A stretch of 64,000 bases of DNA from Pampus argenteus. Lineage: Eukaryota > Chordata > Actinopteri > Scombriformes > Stromateidae. The notes below the pieces were generated by a model. The model did not search any database. It had not been told where the DNA came from and saw only the letters and a program-made list of their open reading frames with translations. The translations under genes were made by a program, and so were the position numbers. The stretch is taken from assembly GCA_036937835.1 (NCBI GenBank), contig CM072879.1, positions 14,005,001 to 14,069,000 on the forward strand. Reading direction: 5' to 3'. How positions within the stretch are numbered: position 1 is the stretch's first letter; the number at the start of each line of letters is the position of its first letter. This document shows, one piece after another, positions 13,601-25,600 of this stretch.

Positions 13601-16600
13601 ACTGGAGTTTTATTAAATATTCAAAATGCACTATTTTATTTTAGGTCAATTTGCAATTGGTCTAATAAGCCATGTTCTCATCATCATAATTGTCATCATA
13701 AGAGTTGACATGTAATTGTCTCGATATCTAATATTAAATGGGTACATTTGTAAACAAATTTCTAATTATATAATTTGTCGTTTAGTTCACGTTTCGTCTT
13801 TTTTTTAATGAAAATATAGGTCTGAAATTTCAGCTATTGTTGGGATCTTATTGAGAAGTTCAGGAAACCTATCACTCAACACAGCATGTAGATTCAGGGT
13901 TGCAAATTGTGTTCAGGAGCTGTTTTAACCTTTCAGTTTCGCTCTGTTTATATCCACTCTATATTTTCATTTTGTCTTTACTTTGGTGTCCAGGAACAAG
14001 CTGTAGACCGAGAACACGAGAGAGACTTTTTCCAGCAAGAGATCCAGAAACTGGAGCAACAACTGAAGAATCCACAGAAGCTTCAGTCTGGCTCTGAGCA
14101 AAGAAATCAAGAGGTAACAGGAGAAAGCTCTGTTGTTTAGCGAGAGGACCAGGCTGTAATAGAGATGCTTATTTTCTGAGCACAACACTGCTTTGGCTAC
14201 AAACACTCAGCTCAGAGTCATACAGCAGAACAATAGAGCTGGTAGAATTACCTGTGCAGCCCCAAAATGATACCAAATTTGTTGTAGCAGAAGTGTTGCA
14301 GAGGCAAAAGAGTCACAGTGGGATTAAAGTTTGTCCTGTTGAATAGTCAGTTTTACTTTCATGATGAACAAATACACAATGCAGTAAAATTATAAAGAGA
14401 TGAGTGAGATCACCATAAGACCATCCATGTTTATTAATCTCCCTGGACATCCCAGAGATAATAGTGGTAACAGGTTGCATATGAGCAGGAATAGGAATGA
14501 GTGGATCGCAGTGGTGGTTAAAAGGACGACATCTGAGGGGTGTTTGGATTCAGGATCACAGGCAGGAAGAATTATTAAACCAAATGAGGCCATTTGCTTA
14601 TATCACTTGCATTGTGACATAAAGATAATTGAAAAAGTTACCCCAACTATCTGCTTTATTTGCATATTTGAAGTGATAATGTTGTCAAACTAATGAATAA
14701 TTCGATACTCACCCTGCGAGACACTTTGTAAATAATAAAGCCAAACTGTTGCATTCAACAAATTAAACAACAAAATAATACAATCAGAATCAGAAAATCA
14801 ACAGTTCTGAACTATGATGATGTTTTATTTGCCAAACTTCCTTTGTTAGATTAACCATTTTGTTCCTCCTTAAATTAGAAAAAAACTGCATAATATAATT
14901 TCTAATAATAATAATTTCTATAATAATACATTAGATTGTTAGAAACTTTGCAGTAAAATTCACAACTATTAATCCTACAGTGTGTTTCAAACTCACAAAC
15001 ACCACAAATATAACCTCTATAATTTCTTGAGACTCGTGCCACATATTTATGTCTAAGTGCTTTTTTTTCTTCCTTTGCTTCTTCCTCGGCTCATCTCTCT
15101 CCTTTTTCCCTCGAACTGTTCATCCTCCGACCATCTATGCCTCTGCCTTTTCTCTCCCTGACTTATTGCAGGTGGATGGAGTAACCCTAAAGGTATTGCT
15201 TCTAGCTATATGTAGAATCAAATTTCCCCAGAGAGCATTTAGTGCATTATAGAAATCCCTCCCACCCCCGTAGCGATTAATGACCTGTTTATCGCTCTCA
15301 TCCCCTTCTTACTCCTTTGTCCAGTTTGATCCTTCTCTACTGTAATGTGTGCTCATATGGAAGCTACTCAACCTCAAAACATCATCCCTTTCCACTCTCT
15401 CTCCCTCCAATGTCCCAGTATGAACAAACAAAAGTTTGTTCAAATCTGAATTTAATAAATTAATTTTAAATAAACTAAATTATCTTAGCCTATCTTGGGT
15501 CTAGCTATGTTGATCATGACTATCGAGCAAGAAACTGGATAGAAAAACACAACAGTTCACTAAAATCCATCTATAGGTGAACCTCAAGGGACATTCTGGT
15601 AACACTTAAAGTGATATAAATAGCCCCTTCTGTGCTTGTGAAGAGTCATGTTTCACTCCTGTCATATTAATGTTTAATGAAGGCCTGCCAGTGAAGAGAT
15701 GTGTTTCTGTTTTACTACAATTTCTTCATTATTTATTTGAATTGAATCTTTCTTTTGGCCCAAGTTACTGAAAATGCATTTTGAAACAACAGTATACACA
15801 GAAGTGATCTTTTATGAAGTACTGTATTATCATTTTCATGATTACCAAGCAGGGGGAACATTTTACCATCTAGATATTAAATGCATTTCCATTTTCTTCA
15901 TCACCATCACCCTACCCCTCCCCATCATTGATCTGCTGCCATTCTCCTCATCTCACAGGTGGATCAGTTACCTGCCAGCCGTCCTCCTGCTTAATGTACT
16001 ATTCTGTGGTTTGTGTCACCCTGAATGAAATCTCTCTCCCCTCTGTCCACTGCACCTCTTTCACTCCCGGCCCCCTCCTTTCTCAGGTGGATCAGCTGAC
16101 CTCCCAGCTAGCTGTACATGTACCAGCTATGCTGTAGCGAGTGGTATTTGAGAGCGAATCTCATTAAACAATCCCCCCTCTCTCTCCTGCTCTCCTCGTC
16201 TCTGTCTCTCCCTCACTACCAGGTGGACCAGCTGACCTCCCAGCTCAAGGAGAAGGCGGATTGGTGCAGTGAGCTGCTGCTCAGCACAGAGCAGCAGCGT
16301 CGTGAGTTGGGAGAGCGCGACGAAGAGATTGACAAGCTGGAGAGCCGCATCCGCGAGCTGGAGCAGGCCCTGCTGGCCAGCGCTGAGTCCCTGGAGAAGG
16401 TGAGAAAGGGGAGGGGGAGTGGGGGAAGAAGGAGATGAAGGATGTGCCAGAGACTTATGCAGAAAAGCAGTGAGAACAATAGCTGCAGAGCATGGCAAGG
16501 GTGTGTGTGAGAGCATGAAGATGATGTGACAGCTAGAGGAGTAATAGGAGGAGGGAGAGGATGCACAGAGAGGGAGAACAATGTGTGGGTGGGTCTACTT

Positions 16601-19600
16601 CAGCCACCCCAGTAGTGTGCAGTTTGTGATGACACTGAGCTATAGCTAGCAACTGTCAAGATTGCCCCCCAGCGTTCACAGAGGGCTGTGGTGAGTGAAC
16701 AAAAAGAGTAGTGCAGGAAATTCTCCTAATGCTGTGCTGCTGCATGATAAAGGACACAATATACACGACGTGCATTTATAATTTGAATTCTTGAAAATCT
16801 ATTTACTCCTAGATTACTCCTTCATGCCTTTCTGCACATGTAGGAAATAGCGGCTGAGCTAAATAGCAGTTTCTTATGTGTGTGTGTCGCAGGTTGAACA
16901 AAAGAAGCAGCATGCATCCATCACCGAGGCGAAACACTCAACACTCGAGGCTCAGTTACAAACGGAACGAGAAGCTTTGGAGCGGAAAGAGAAAGAGGTA
17001 GTGCGCTGTTCACTTTGTGCTTTACGGTTTTTGAAGCAGCCACCTTTTGTTATTTTAGCCCAGTTTTCAATGTCAGAACTCTGATGGCAGTTTACAAAAG
17101 TAAAGGACCTTCATTACACATTTACACATATGCATTGAGCTTATATTTTGATGATTTGTTAATGTTGATACTTCAAAATTGAATTTGGATATATTAAAAG
17201 CAAGTATTTTCCTCCACCATGCAAATGATAAGATTCTTATCATCAAGAAAACAGTGCTGCGGGGGAAAGCTGTAGTATCAATTGCTAGTATCTTCAATTT
17301 TAATTAATTGCAAGAACAGTTGGATTTATTAGCTCACTAGTACCTTAGAGAAAATCTTTAGTACCGGGTATGTCTTTTTCAGTCATATCAGTGAGATGCA
17401 TGTTGTGAAGTCTCCTCTAAAGTGCTTGTCACGTTTACCCATTGCCTCAGATCTGTAACCTGGAGGAGCAGCTGGAGCAGTTCAGAGAGGAGCTGGAGAA
17501 CAAGAGTGAGGAGGTGCAGCAGCTTCACATGCAACTGGAGATCCAGAGGAAGGAGATCAGCAGCCAGCAGCAATACCTAGAAACAAGGGATAGCATGCTC
17601 CAGGTAATCAGCAATCCTGCTACGAGGGACATATTCCAGTATCTTTACACAGGATTTTGAAGCAGTGTCCGGCTCTGTTGTGAATTGTAGCCACTCTCAG
17701 AACCTATGGATGGCATTGTCAGACAGATACTACACAAAATGTACACTTACTGTGTATTTTCTATTTGCTAACAGCTCTACTAAAAAGCAAAAGATACACT
17801 TCTGGTGACTTCTCAACTGTTGCCTGACGTGAAAAATGTTTGACATTGCTAGATGAGCTTGTGATGTAACTCTGTAAGCTCTGGCTTATTCACCTAACAA
17901 ACAGCGGCTCCTAACAGTCGAAAAACATTTTTTATAATAGATGTGATTGCAAAACTATTTTTAAAGTTAATTGTTTGCTTTATGTCAAAGTTTTTTGCCC
18001 ATTACCTTGCTGCTGCTGCCAACATGTTTCTTCTGTGACTCAATCGGTGAATTTTCACTGCCACAAGGCAAACTGGACTTTCACGTGACGTTGTTTATTA
18101 ATAGCCATCGCATTATAATCTCTGACTTTTGAAGGTGATGGAGGCGAAGGACAGGGAAATAGCACTTCTTAATGAACAGATCACTAAACTCCAACACACG
18201 GAAACAGCCTCTGATAACAAGGTAACGCAATATGCGTATACGAAATAGAATAAAAGTCTATTTCGATTATGCGTGTATCCGTGGTATTGCATCAGTGTGT
18301 CTTTTTTTTTGCTCCATTTTTTATTTTTGCTCCATTTTTTATTTTTTCATGTTTTTTGGGTTGTTTTTGCTTGATTTGTTTCGGTAAGTAGATCCACAGC
18401 ACCATCTTTTGTTGTGAGGTGATTGTTTGCTCATTTGAGGTGTATTATTAAATCTCTGAGTCTCTGTAAAGTGTTCACAATCTGAGCTACAATCTAACTA
18501 CATTCATTTGGGCCCAAAAAAGATTTTCTTTCACTGCAGGGACTCAGATGTTTATCCAAATAGCAGGATCGCCATGGACTTCTAAAATATGATTTAATAA
18601 TGTCCCTCTTACTCTTTAGGAAATTGATGAGAGAGATGAGCTGATAAAAGACTTGGAGTCCCAGGTGGAGTGCCTGCGGAGTGAACAAGAACGCTCAAAG
18701 AGGAATAATGAGGAGGAGCTCGACCAGCTGAATGCAGTCATAGACAAACTTCAGCAGGAACTGGCCAATATCGAGCAGAAACAGACTACAGAGGAAGATG
18801 AGGACACCCAGGCTGAGCCAGAGAGTGGATTGTGGGGACCGAGTAAAGAGGAATATGATGAGATGAAGCAGAGAATGGACCTGGCCACCAGTGAGCTTGA
18901 CACTCTTAAAACAGAGCACAGTAAGCTGTTTGAGACATATCTGCAGCTGAAAGAGAGTGCAGAAGCTTTAGCCAAAACAGAAAACGTTGAGAGTCCAGAG
19001 GATGAGCTTGAAGAAGCTCTCAGGGAGAAAACTGCTGGCCTAGTTGTCATGCAGGCCCAAATACAAGCTCTAGAGCAGAGTGCAACATCCAGAGTGGAAG
19101 AGTTAGGTCTCCGCATCCAGGAGCTTGAAGACTTGGTGGGTGAAAAGGACTCTGAGTTAAGCCACTGTCGCCTTCTTGTGGAGCAAACTCGAAGCGATGC
19201 AGATGGTCTCCAGCACAAGGTCTCTAATCTGGAGCAAAATCTGAGGGAGAAATTGGCTGCAGCACTTGTCAGTCAAGCCACCCTGGAGGCTTTCCAGCAG
19301 CAGCAGCAGTCACAGATATCCAAAGAGGACCAGGAGCTGCAGAGACATGTGCATCCACATGCACACAACTTAGTTGACTCTGATGTTCCCCAAATGAGTT
19401 TCAGTGGACTAGGTCCCACAGGGAAGCTGGTCCATCTGACCCAGAAGCTTTGTGAGCTGGAAGCAGGTCTTAGTGGGATGCAGAGAGACCAGGAGCTCCA
19501 GAAAGAGCTGCTTTCTAGTTCTGAGGAGGAGGTGCTGGAGTATGAGAGGAGGCTGGCGGTGCTCATGGATTTGCTCAGTCAGATGAAGGCTGGGACACAC

Positions 19601-22600
19601 CAGAGGACATCACCAACTGTGGAGGTAAGAGTTAACAACTTACTGCTTCATAATTCTCATAATTCCCCCCACAAAACATGAAGTGACCTTATGTGATGAT
19701 AGTAGTGTTGAAACTACGGTCACCAGCAAAACCAATGATCTCCAGTTCTAGGTTGGACTCATTTTTCTGATAATTAAGTTTAATATTTTTTTGGTGTTAA
19801 TTAGGGTAATGTTGCATATATGACATAAACATTTAAGTAGAAGACCTTTAGTCACTATCAGGGCACATTAGCATGAGTTTGAGTGTTCTCTGATTAATGG
19901 TTAACACCTGAAAAACTATTGACATTGGGTGTGGTGAGGTGTTGATAATACAGAGTCTCTTTGACCTTCTTATCAGGCCTTTTCTGCTGATGATCAGCCG
20001 GCTGTGTCAGAGCTACTTCAGGAGTTGCAGGAGGTCAGAGGCGAGGCTTCAGCCACCAAGGAGCAGCTCAACAACTACAAGGAGAGTTGCAACAAACTCC
20101 AGGAAGAGCTCACAGTATGTAACTGTATCTTGGTGTTTATACCGCTTGTGATTTGTTTTTGATGTTGGGTGAGACTCATGAACATATATTTTTATCTTTA
20201 GGAAAAAACTGAAACACTAAAGAGACTCCAGGAACAACTTAAAAGGGTAGGAGGATTTTTTTTTAATCCTCCACAGTGTACATTTTCTATAAACTATTTT
20301 TTTTTCTTCTCAGAAGAGAGCATGCATACTGACAATTCTTGTCTAATACTTCAACTTTGTCACTTTCAGGAATCGTCTGGAGGTGGTGAACAGGCGAAGG
20401 TATTTGAGCTTCAACAGGAACTCATGTCGGCTCATAATGAAGCAGCTGCTACCAAAGAAGAGTTGAACAGCTGCAAGGAGAGCTTGGAGAAGCTGCGGGA
20501 GTTGCTGCAGGTATAATGCCTCTTTTTTAACTTTTTACAATAACAAAAAGCTGTTTTTCATAACTTTAATTTGAAATGATGATCTAAAATGTTTAGCTAC
20601 CACGAATCCTCATATGTATACACAGTTTTTAATTACATGCAATTGTTTTTTTGTTTGTTTTTTTAAAGGAGCGGGAAATGACCATTGCTCATCTGAAAGG
20701 AGAACTTTTCCAAGTAAGTAGCTTATTTTTCTTTCATTGATAAATTATGTATTACCAGTGTATTTATATAGCTTGAAATCTTATATTATTCTTGATTTCT
20801 ATGAAACAGTTGACGGACAGAGCTGACATGACGGAGCTTCTTAAAGAGCTTCAGGAGGTCAAAAATGACGCAAATTCCACCAAAGAAGAACTCGACGGCT
20901 ACAGGCAGCATAATGAGAAACTTCAGGATGACATCCAAGTGCGCGAAGTTTCTATTTCTAAACTCAAAGAGGAGCTCCAGGAGGTCAGAAAGAATGTGGG
21001 TATCACCAAAGAAGAACTGAACAGCTACAGGCAGCACAACAAGAAACTACAGGATGAACTCAACGTTCGTGAACTCTCCATTTCTAAGCTGAAAGAGGAG
21101 CTCCAGGAGGTACGAACAGCCCTGATGAAAACAACAGACTCTGCTCCTCAATCTCCCTCTCCATCTCTGTCTCCTCAGCCTGTTTCCTCTGCTTCTTCCT
21201 CCTCCACAACCCAGCCCAAAAGGAAAGGAGGCAAACAGCTGACTGGTAAGGGAAGCAGTGCCAAAGATAAACCATCTCTCTCCAGGAAAAACTCTGCCAC
21301 TTCTAGCCAGTCCTCCAACAAATCTCACAGCACTCGGCTAAACAGCAGCTCCGAGCAGCAACACGTGTCAGTGACGGACTCATTCACACAGACCGAAGCC
21401 CTCCAAATGTCTGACAGCAAGCCTCCCTCAGCTGCCAACAAAGAGGAGATGGAGGAGGTGATTGGAGAGTTTCAGGAGAAGATTGTTCAGATGCAGGAGC
21501 TCCATGCAGCAGAAATCCTGGACATGGAGGCCCGGCATATTTCAGAGAGCGATACCCTCCGCAGAGACACGCAGGCTCTAGAAGACGAGTGCAAGGCCCT
21601 CAAAGCTGTCATTGACAAACTGCGCTTGACTGAGGTGAGGGCCGCAAACTGTTAGTTCTGCACTATTGAGGTACCAATAGAAGGATGTGGAGATGTGGAT
21701 GTTTTATTGGATGTAAGTCACGACTGTAGTTACTGTAGTAATTATGTATATGCTTCATACTGTAATCAGATTTGTGTTGACTTGTTTGAGAAGTTTGAGA
21801 GCATTTTGTTTTATTGGCATCAGGGATGTTGTGGTCATTTTATATCAGGAACTTTTTGTTGTATTTTGTCTGACAACTTCCATATTTGCACAATTGAGAT
21901 GGGAAATAGATGCTGTGCCCACTTTCTTCTTCTCATGCTGTGTAAAGTACACTGATGGCTGAATCATTTTGAGTTGTTGGAATCAGAATCACCTCTCTGC
22001 ATTTTCATGAAACAGATAAATGTTGTAAAGGGTTTTTAAATGACTGAAGTCTGATATTGTTATGAAGGTGTTGGTCAAAAGTAGTGATTTTGGGGGGATT
22101 TTGAATACTTTTATTTGTCATCTACACATTGAAAGAATAATTTGAATCATATTACTTCCTTTCTAGGCCCCTTCAACGAGACAAGACCGTCCTGCATCAC
22201 AATTCAAAGATGGTTACACCAGCGGTAAAATACAATTCTCATTCAACTCATTTTGTTTACATTAGTGCTTCAAATATTTCACGTCAGATTGTTCTCTAGT
22301 TTTTTGATCACCACAAATGTTCCTGTTTAATTTATTTATTTGTCACAGTGACTGAGACCTATTTCTACATACATACAGACTTCCCTTCCCTTTAAGCATA
22401 CATAAAAACTCTTTTTTTTCATTCACCATGCTCAGTATGTTGCTTTTGAGGTTGTTTTAAGTTTTCGTCCTCTTGCAGACAGCAGCTCAGACTACAGCCA
22501 GCGGACTGGATATGAACTCCCGAGCTCGCAACAAGAATTCAGGACGACTCCAGAGGGCGCCAGGAGAGAGACTGATGATCCACTACCTGCTCGAATCAAG

Positions 22601-25600
22601 GTGAAACTTGCCCTGATTAATAAATTGTGATATTGGACTTAAGTATCAGCTGTTAAGCTGTATTTTTCTGGTCTTAAAGGCTGGATTGAATTTAGCTTTG
22701 AATGTTCAAATGAATGATTATTATTATTATTATTAAGTGGTTTTATTATTCAGAAGTAGAAATTAATGGAGGTAATCCCAATAACATGTCTGTGTGGTGT
22801 TTTCCTATTTAGACTTTGCTCCGTGAGGTGCACCAAGAGGGCATGCATGTTCTCACTCTGTCAGAGCTTCCTGTCTCTGAAGGTGAGCCAATCAGCCAGT
22901 CCAACATCCAAGGCTGGGCGACGGAAAGAGACGCCTTGCTGGCAACTGTTGAGTCCCTCAAAGGCCTCATCACCCAAATGCAGACACACAGGGGAACACA
23001 GGTAGAAGAAACAAACAATGCAGAAGAACTGTCAGTCACTGCAGAGTTGATAAACGGATGACTCCTCTTCTATCTGTTCCTTTGCCCCAGACTTCAGGCA
23101 GTGTAGACTGGCGTGGGCAGCTCCTGGATGCAGTGCGGCAGGTGTTTGTGAGGGAGCGCAGCGTGCTGAAGAACACCGTCTACAGCCAGTTAGATCTGCT
23201 GGACACCAGTGACGCCATCATCCACCTCAATCAGCTGGAGCGCAGACTGGCTGAACAGGTGTGTTAAAACGTCATCTCATACTGAATTTACTCCAAATTA
23301 TGATTAATCTGTCGTCTTCATGGTTGTACACACATTTTAAATGCAGCAGGAAGGACAAGATATTTGACTATGCGGATTAATATAAAGTGTAATCTGGAAA
23401 TATGCTCTTCATGTATCCATTATTGTTAATTTTCAGTATTGGCTAACATTAATTAGAAACTAAATTCTGCAAATTTACTCTTTCTTTCCATTTCTAAAAC
23501 TGGCCACAAAGTTGTTTCTTTATTAATGAAATTTGAATTGAATTGAAAAATGTATTTGATATCTTTACACACTAACAAACTCAATGATCTGCATGAAATG
23601 ATTTAAATGTGTGGTTTTCATGTGAGACATGACCTAAATCTGTAAATTATTTGTCCACTCTTCATTATTTGAGCCAGTCAGTAACCAAACCCATGTTGTG
23701 TTTAATGATCTAGGATGCCCAGCACAGAGAGGCGATGGGTTCTCTCCACACTGCAGAAAGGTCCAGTTTCATGTCTGAGATTCATCAGCTCCGTGGTCAA
23801 CTGGAGCAACTTCATCAAGGTGAAGCAGTTTAAAATCAGCCTTTCATTCATAATTCTCTTCTATGTGTGTATCCAGGATGCTCCGAGTGGATGGACGTCC
23901 TGTGATTTATGTTTTTCAAATTGTTGTTCAGGTACCCAGTCTGGAGCAGCTGATGGAGCAGCTGATGAAGCAGCTGATGGGGCAGCTGATGGGGCAGCTG
24001 ATGGAGCAGCAGAGGCCAACAGGCTGCTGGTGGAGGAGCTGAAGGGTGAACTGTCCCAGACTAAACTGGAGCTGGAGACGACGCTCAAGGCTCAGCACAA
24101 ACACCTCAAAGAGGTGGACACACTCAGGTCAGACATGATGTTTGTTCACACACACTTGGATATATACCAGAGAACAGTTAAAATACTCTAGTTGAAAAAC
24201 AGACACAAGTATTACAATGATGATTTTCTTACTGTTATGATAGCTTGATGAGCTGCAGTTGATATACCTTTATTTGCTAATAATTTGCATCTTTCCAACA
24301 ATGAAAAATAAGAAGTGTCCAGTTTTTGACAATCCTAAATTTAAATGTCCATTAGATCTCACCTAGATTATCTTTGTCTACAGGGCAGAGATATCACAGA
24401 AGGCTGCAGAGGTGGATGCACTGAATGACCAGCTGTCAGAGGAGAGAAAGGGAAGCAGAGATCTTCAGTGGTCCATGGAGAAGGAGAAGTGTCGAACTGA
24501 AAGAAACGAGGAGAGTAAGCGAGAAGAACTGGAGGTAAGAACCTTAATACAGGTCACTTCTGCATCTTGGAGATTTCTGATCTGAAGTTAAAAGTCTAAC
24601 CAGGGATGAAAGTTAATTTCTTGACTTCCTCTAGTTGGATTTTACCATCTTAATGTTTCCGATCATGCATTGTGTTATTCATTTTTAAAAACAAGTGGTA
24701 ATTCCATTTCCAGGACCTGCACCTCGCTCTGGAGGAACAGAAGAGCCGCGTGGCTCAGCTAACCTCGGCCTTGGAGCAGGAACGGCTGAGCCTCCACAGT
24801 CGCGTCCAGGAGGTTCAGGTCCAGCTGGAGACGGAGCGAGCCAAGGCCCAGGAGATAAGCACTGCCCTAGTGAGGGAGAGAGAGCTGCGGGTGGGGGTCT
24901 CCTCAGACAGTGGTCCTTCTAATAAGCAGCGGACAGAAGAGGGCCGGAGGGGTCTTGAGGAAGAAGGGAGCCTTCTGGAAAGACTTCATAGCGAGCTGGA
25001 TGACAAGCATGCACAGGTGGGATGTTTGAATATCATATAAATGTCAATTCATCTTCTAATTCAGATTTTTTTTCCCCAGATTTTTGTTGACAGTCCAATA
25101 ATGATATACCTGATTTTTCTCCTCCAGGTGGTGCATCTCCTCAGTCAGTTGGAGGTCCAGAAGCTTGAGGTGGTAAGAAAAGAGGAGGAGCTGACTTTGA
25201 CAGGTCAGAGGTCAAAGAGAGACCAAGAGGCACTGCTGGAGGCCCGGGCCCAGCTGGAGAACCTGGAAGTACAAATGTCAGAGGCCCAGGAGCAGCTGGA
25301 GAAAGAGCTGGAGAGGAGGAAGAGACTAGAGGAGGAGAAGGAGAGACTACAGGAGAGTTTGGCTCGTCTAGGAGAGAGGGAGGGGAGCAGACCTCTGCAG
25401 GCTGACAGCCACAGTGTGAGTATCCAGTATACCAGTCATGCACTCTTAATAAAACTGACCTTTTTAGTCATTTTTACAGTGCAGTGCTAACGCATGTTGT
25501 GTTACTCTAAACAGCAGCAGCAAGCTGCGTGGCACAGTGAGTCCACCGACCGCACTAAAGACTGGGTGATCCAGCAGAAGAGTTCCAGCTGCAGCGCGTC

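Larger units (their letters stand above)
1608..14113 (+). other. akap9: akap9 exon block 1 (exons 1-8 of the window)
   Basis: Exons: 1608-1744, 2016-2197, 3711-3931, 8610-8772, 10845-10939, 11314-11431, 13346-13578, 13994-14113. Every junction keeps the reading frame. The first is the least certain: an acidic, serine-rich segment supported by splice sites and phase only. Exon 2 carries the conserved NLLRMVNEKLSQVLVDVLKT stretch. Exon 2 ends at a GC donor (CAG|GCAAGT), and only that donor gives the phase needed by exon 3. Exon 3 ends in phase 0 (TDTTNQ) and joins exon 4 (LEHARMTQTELM) as in human. Exons 4-8 form continuous coiled coil, including DREHERDFFQQEIQKLEQQL. Two small optional exons may lie between exons 6 and 7. 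Confidence 0.88.

Noticed and set aside
15774..16028. Open frame spanning the copy 2 exon relic
   Set aside because: Outside the few residues shared with the real exon start, the translation is hydrophobic and unrelated to akap9 coiled coil. It is chance.
18751..19218. Minus-strand open frame of about 155 codons
   Set aside because: It lies inside the 1,005-nt akap9 exon and encodes Ser/Leu-rich sequence that mirrors Glu/Gln-rich coiled coil. It is a shadow.
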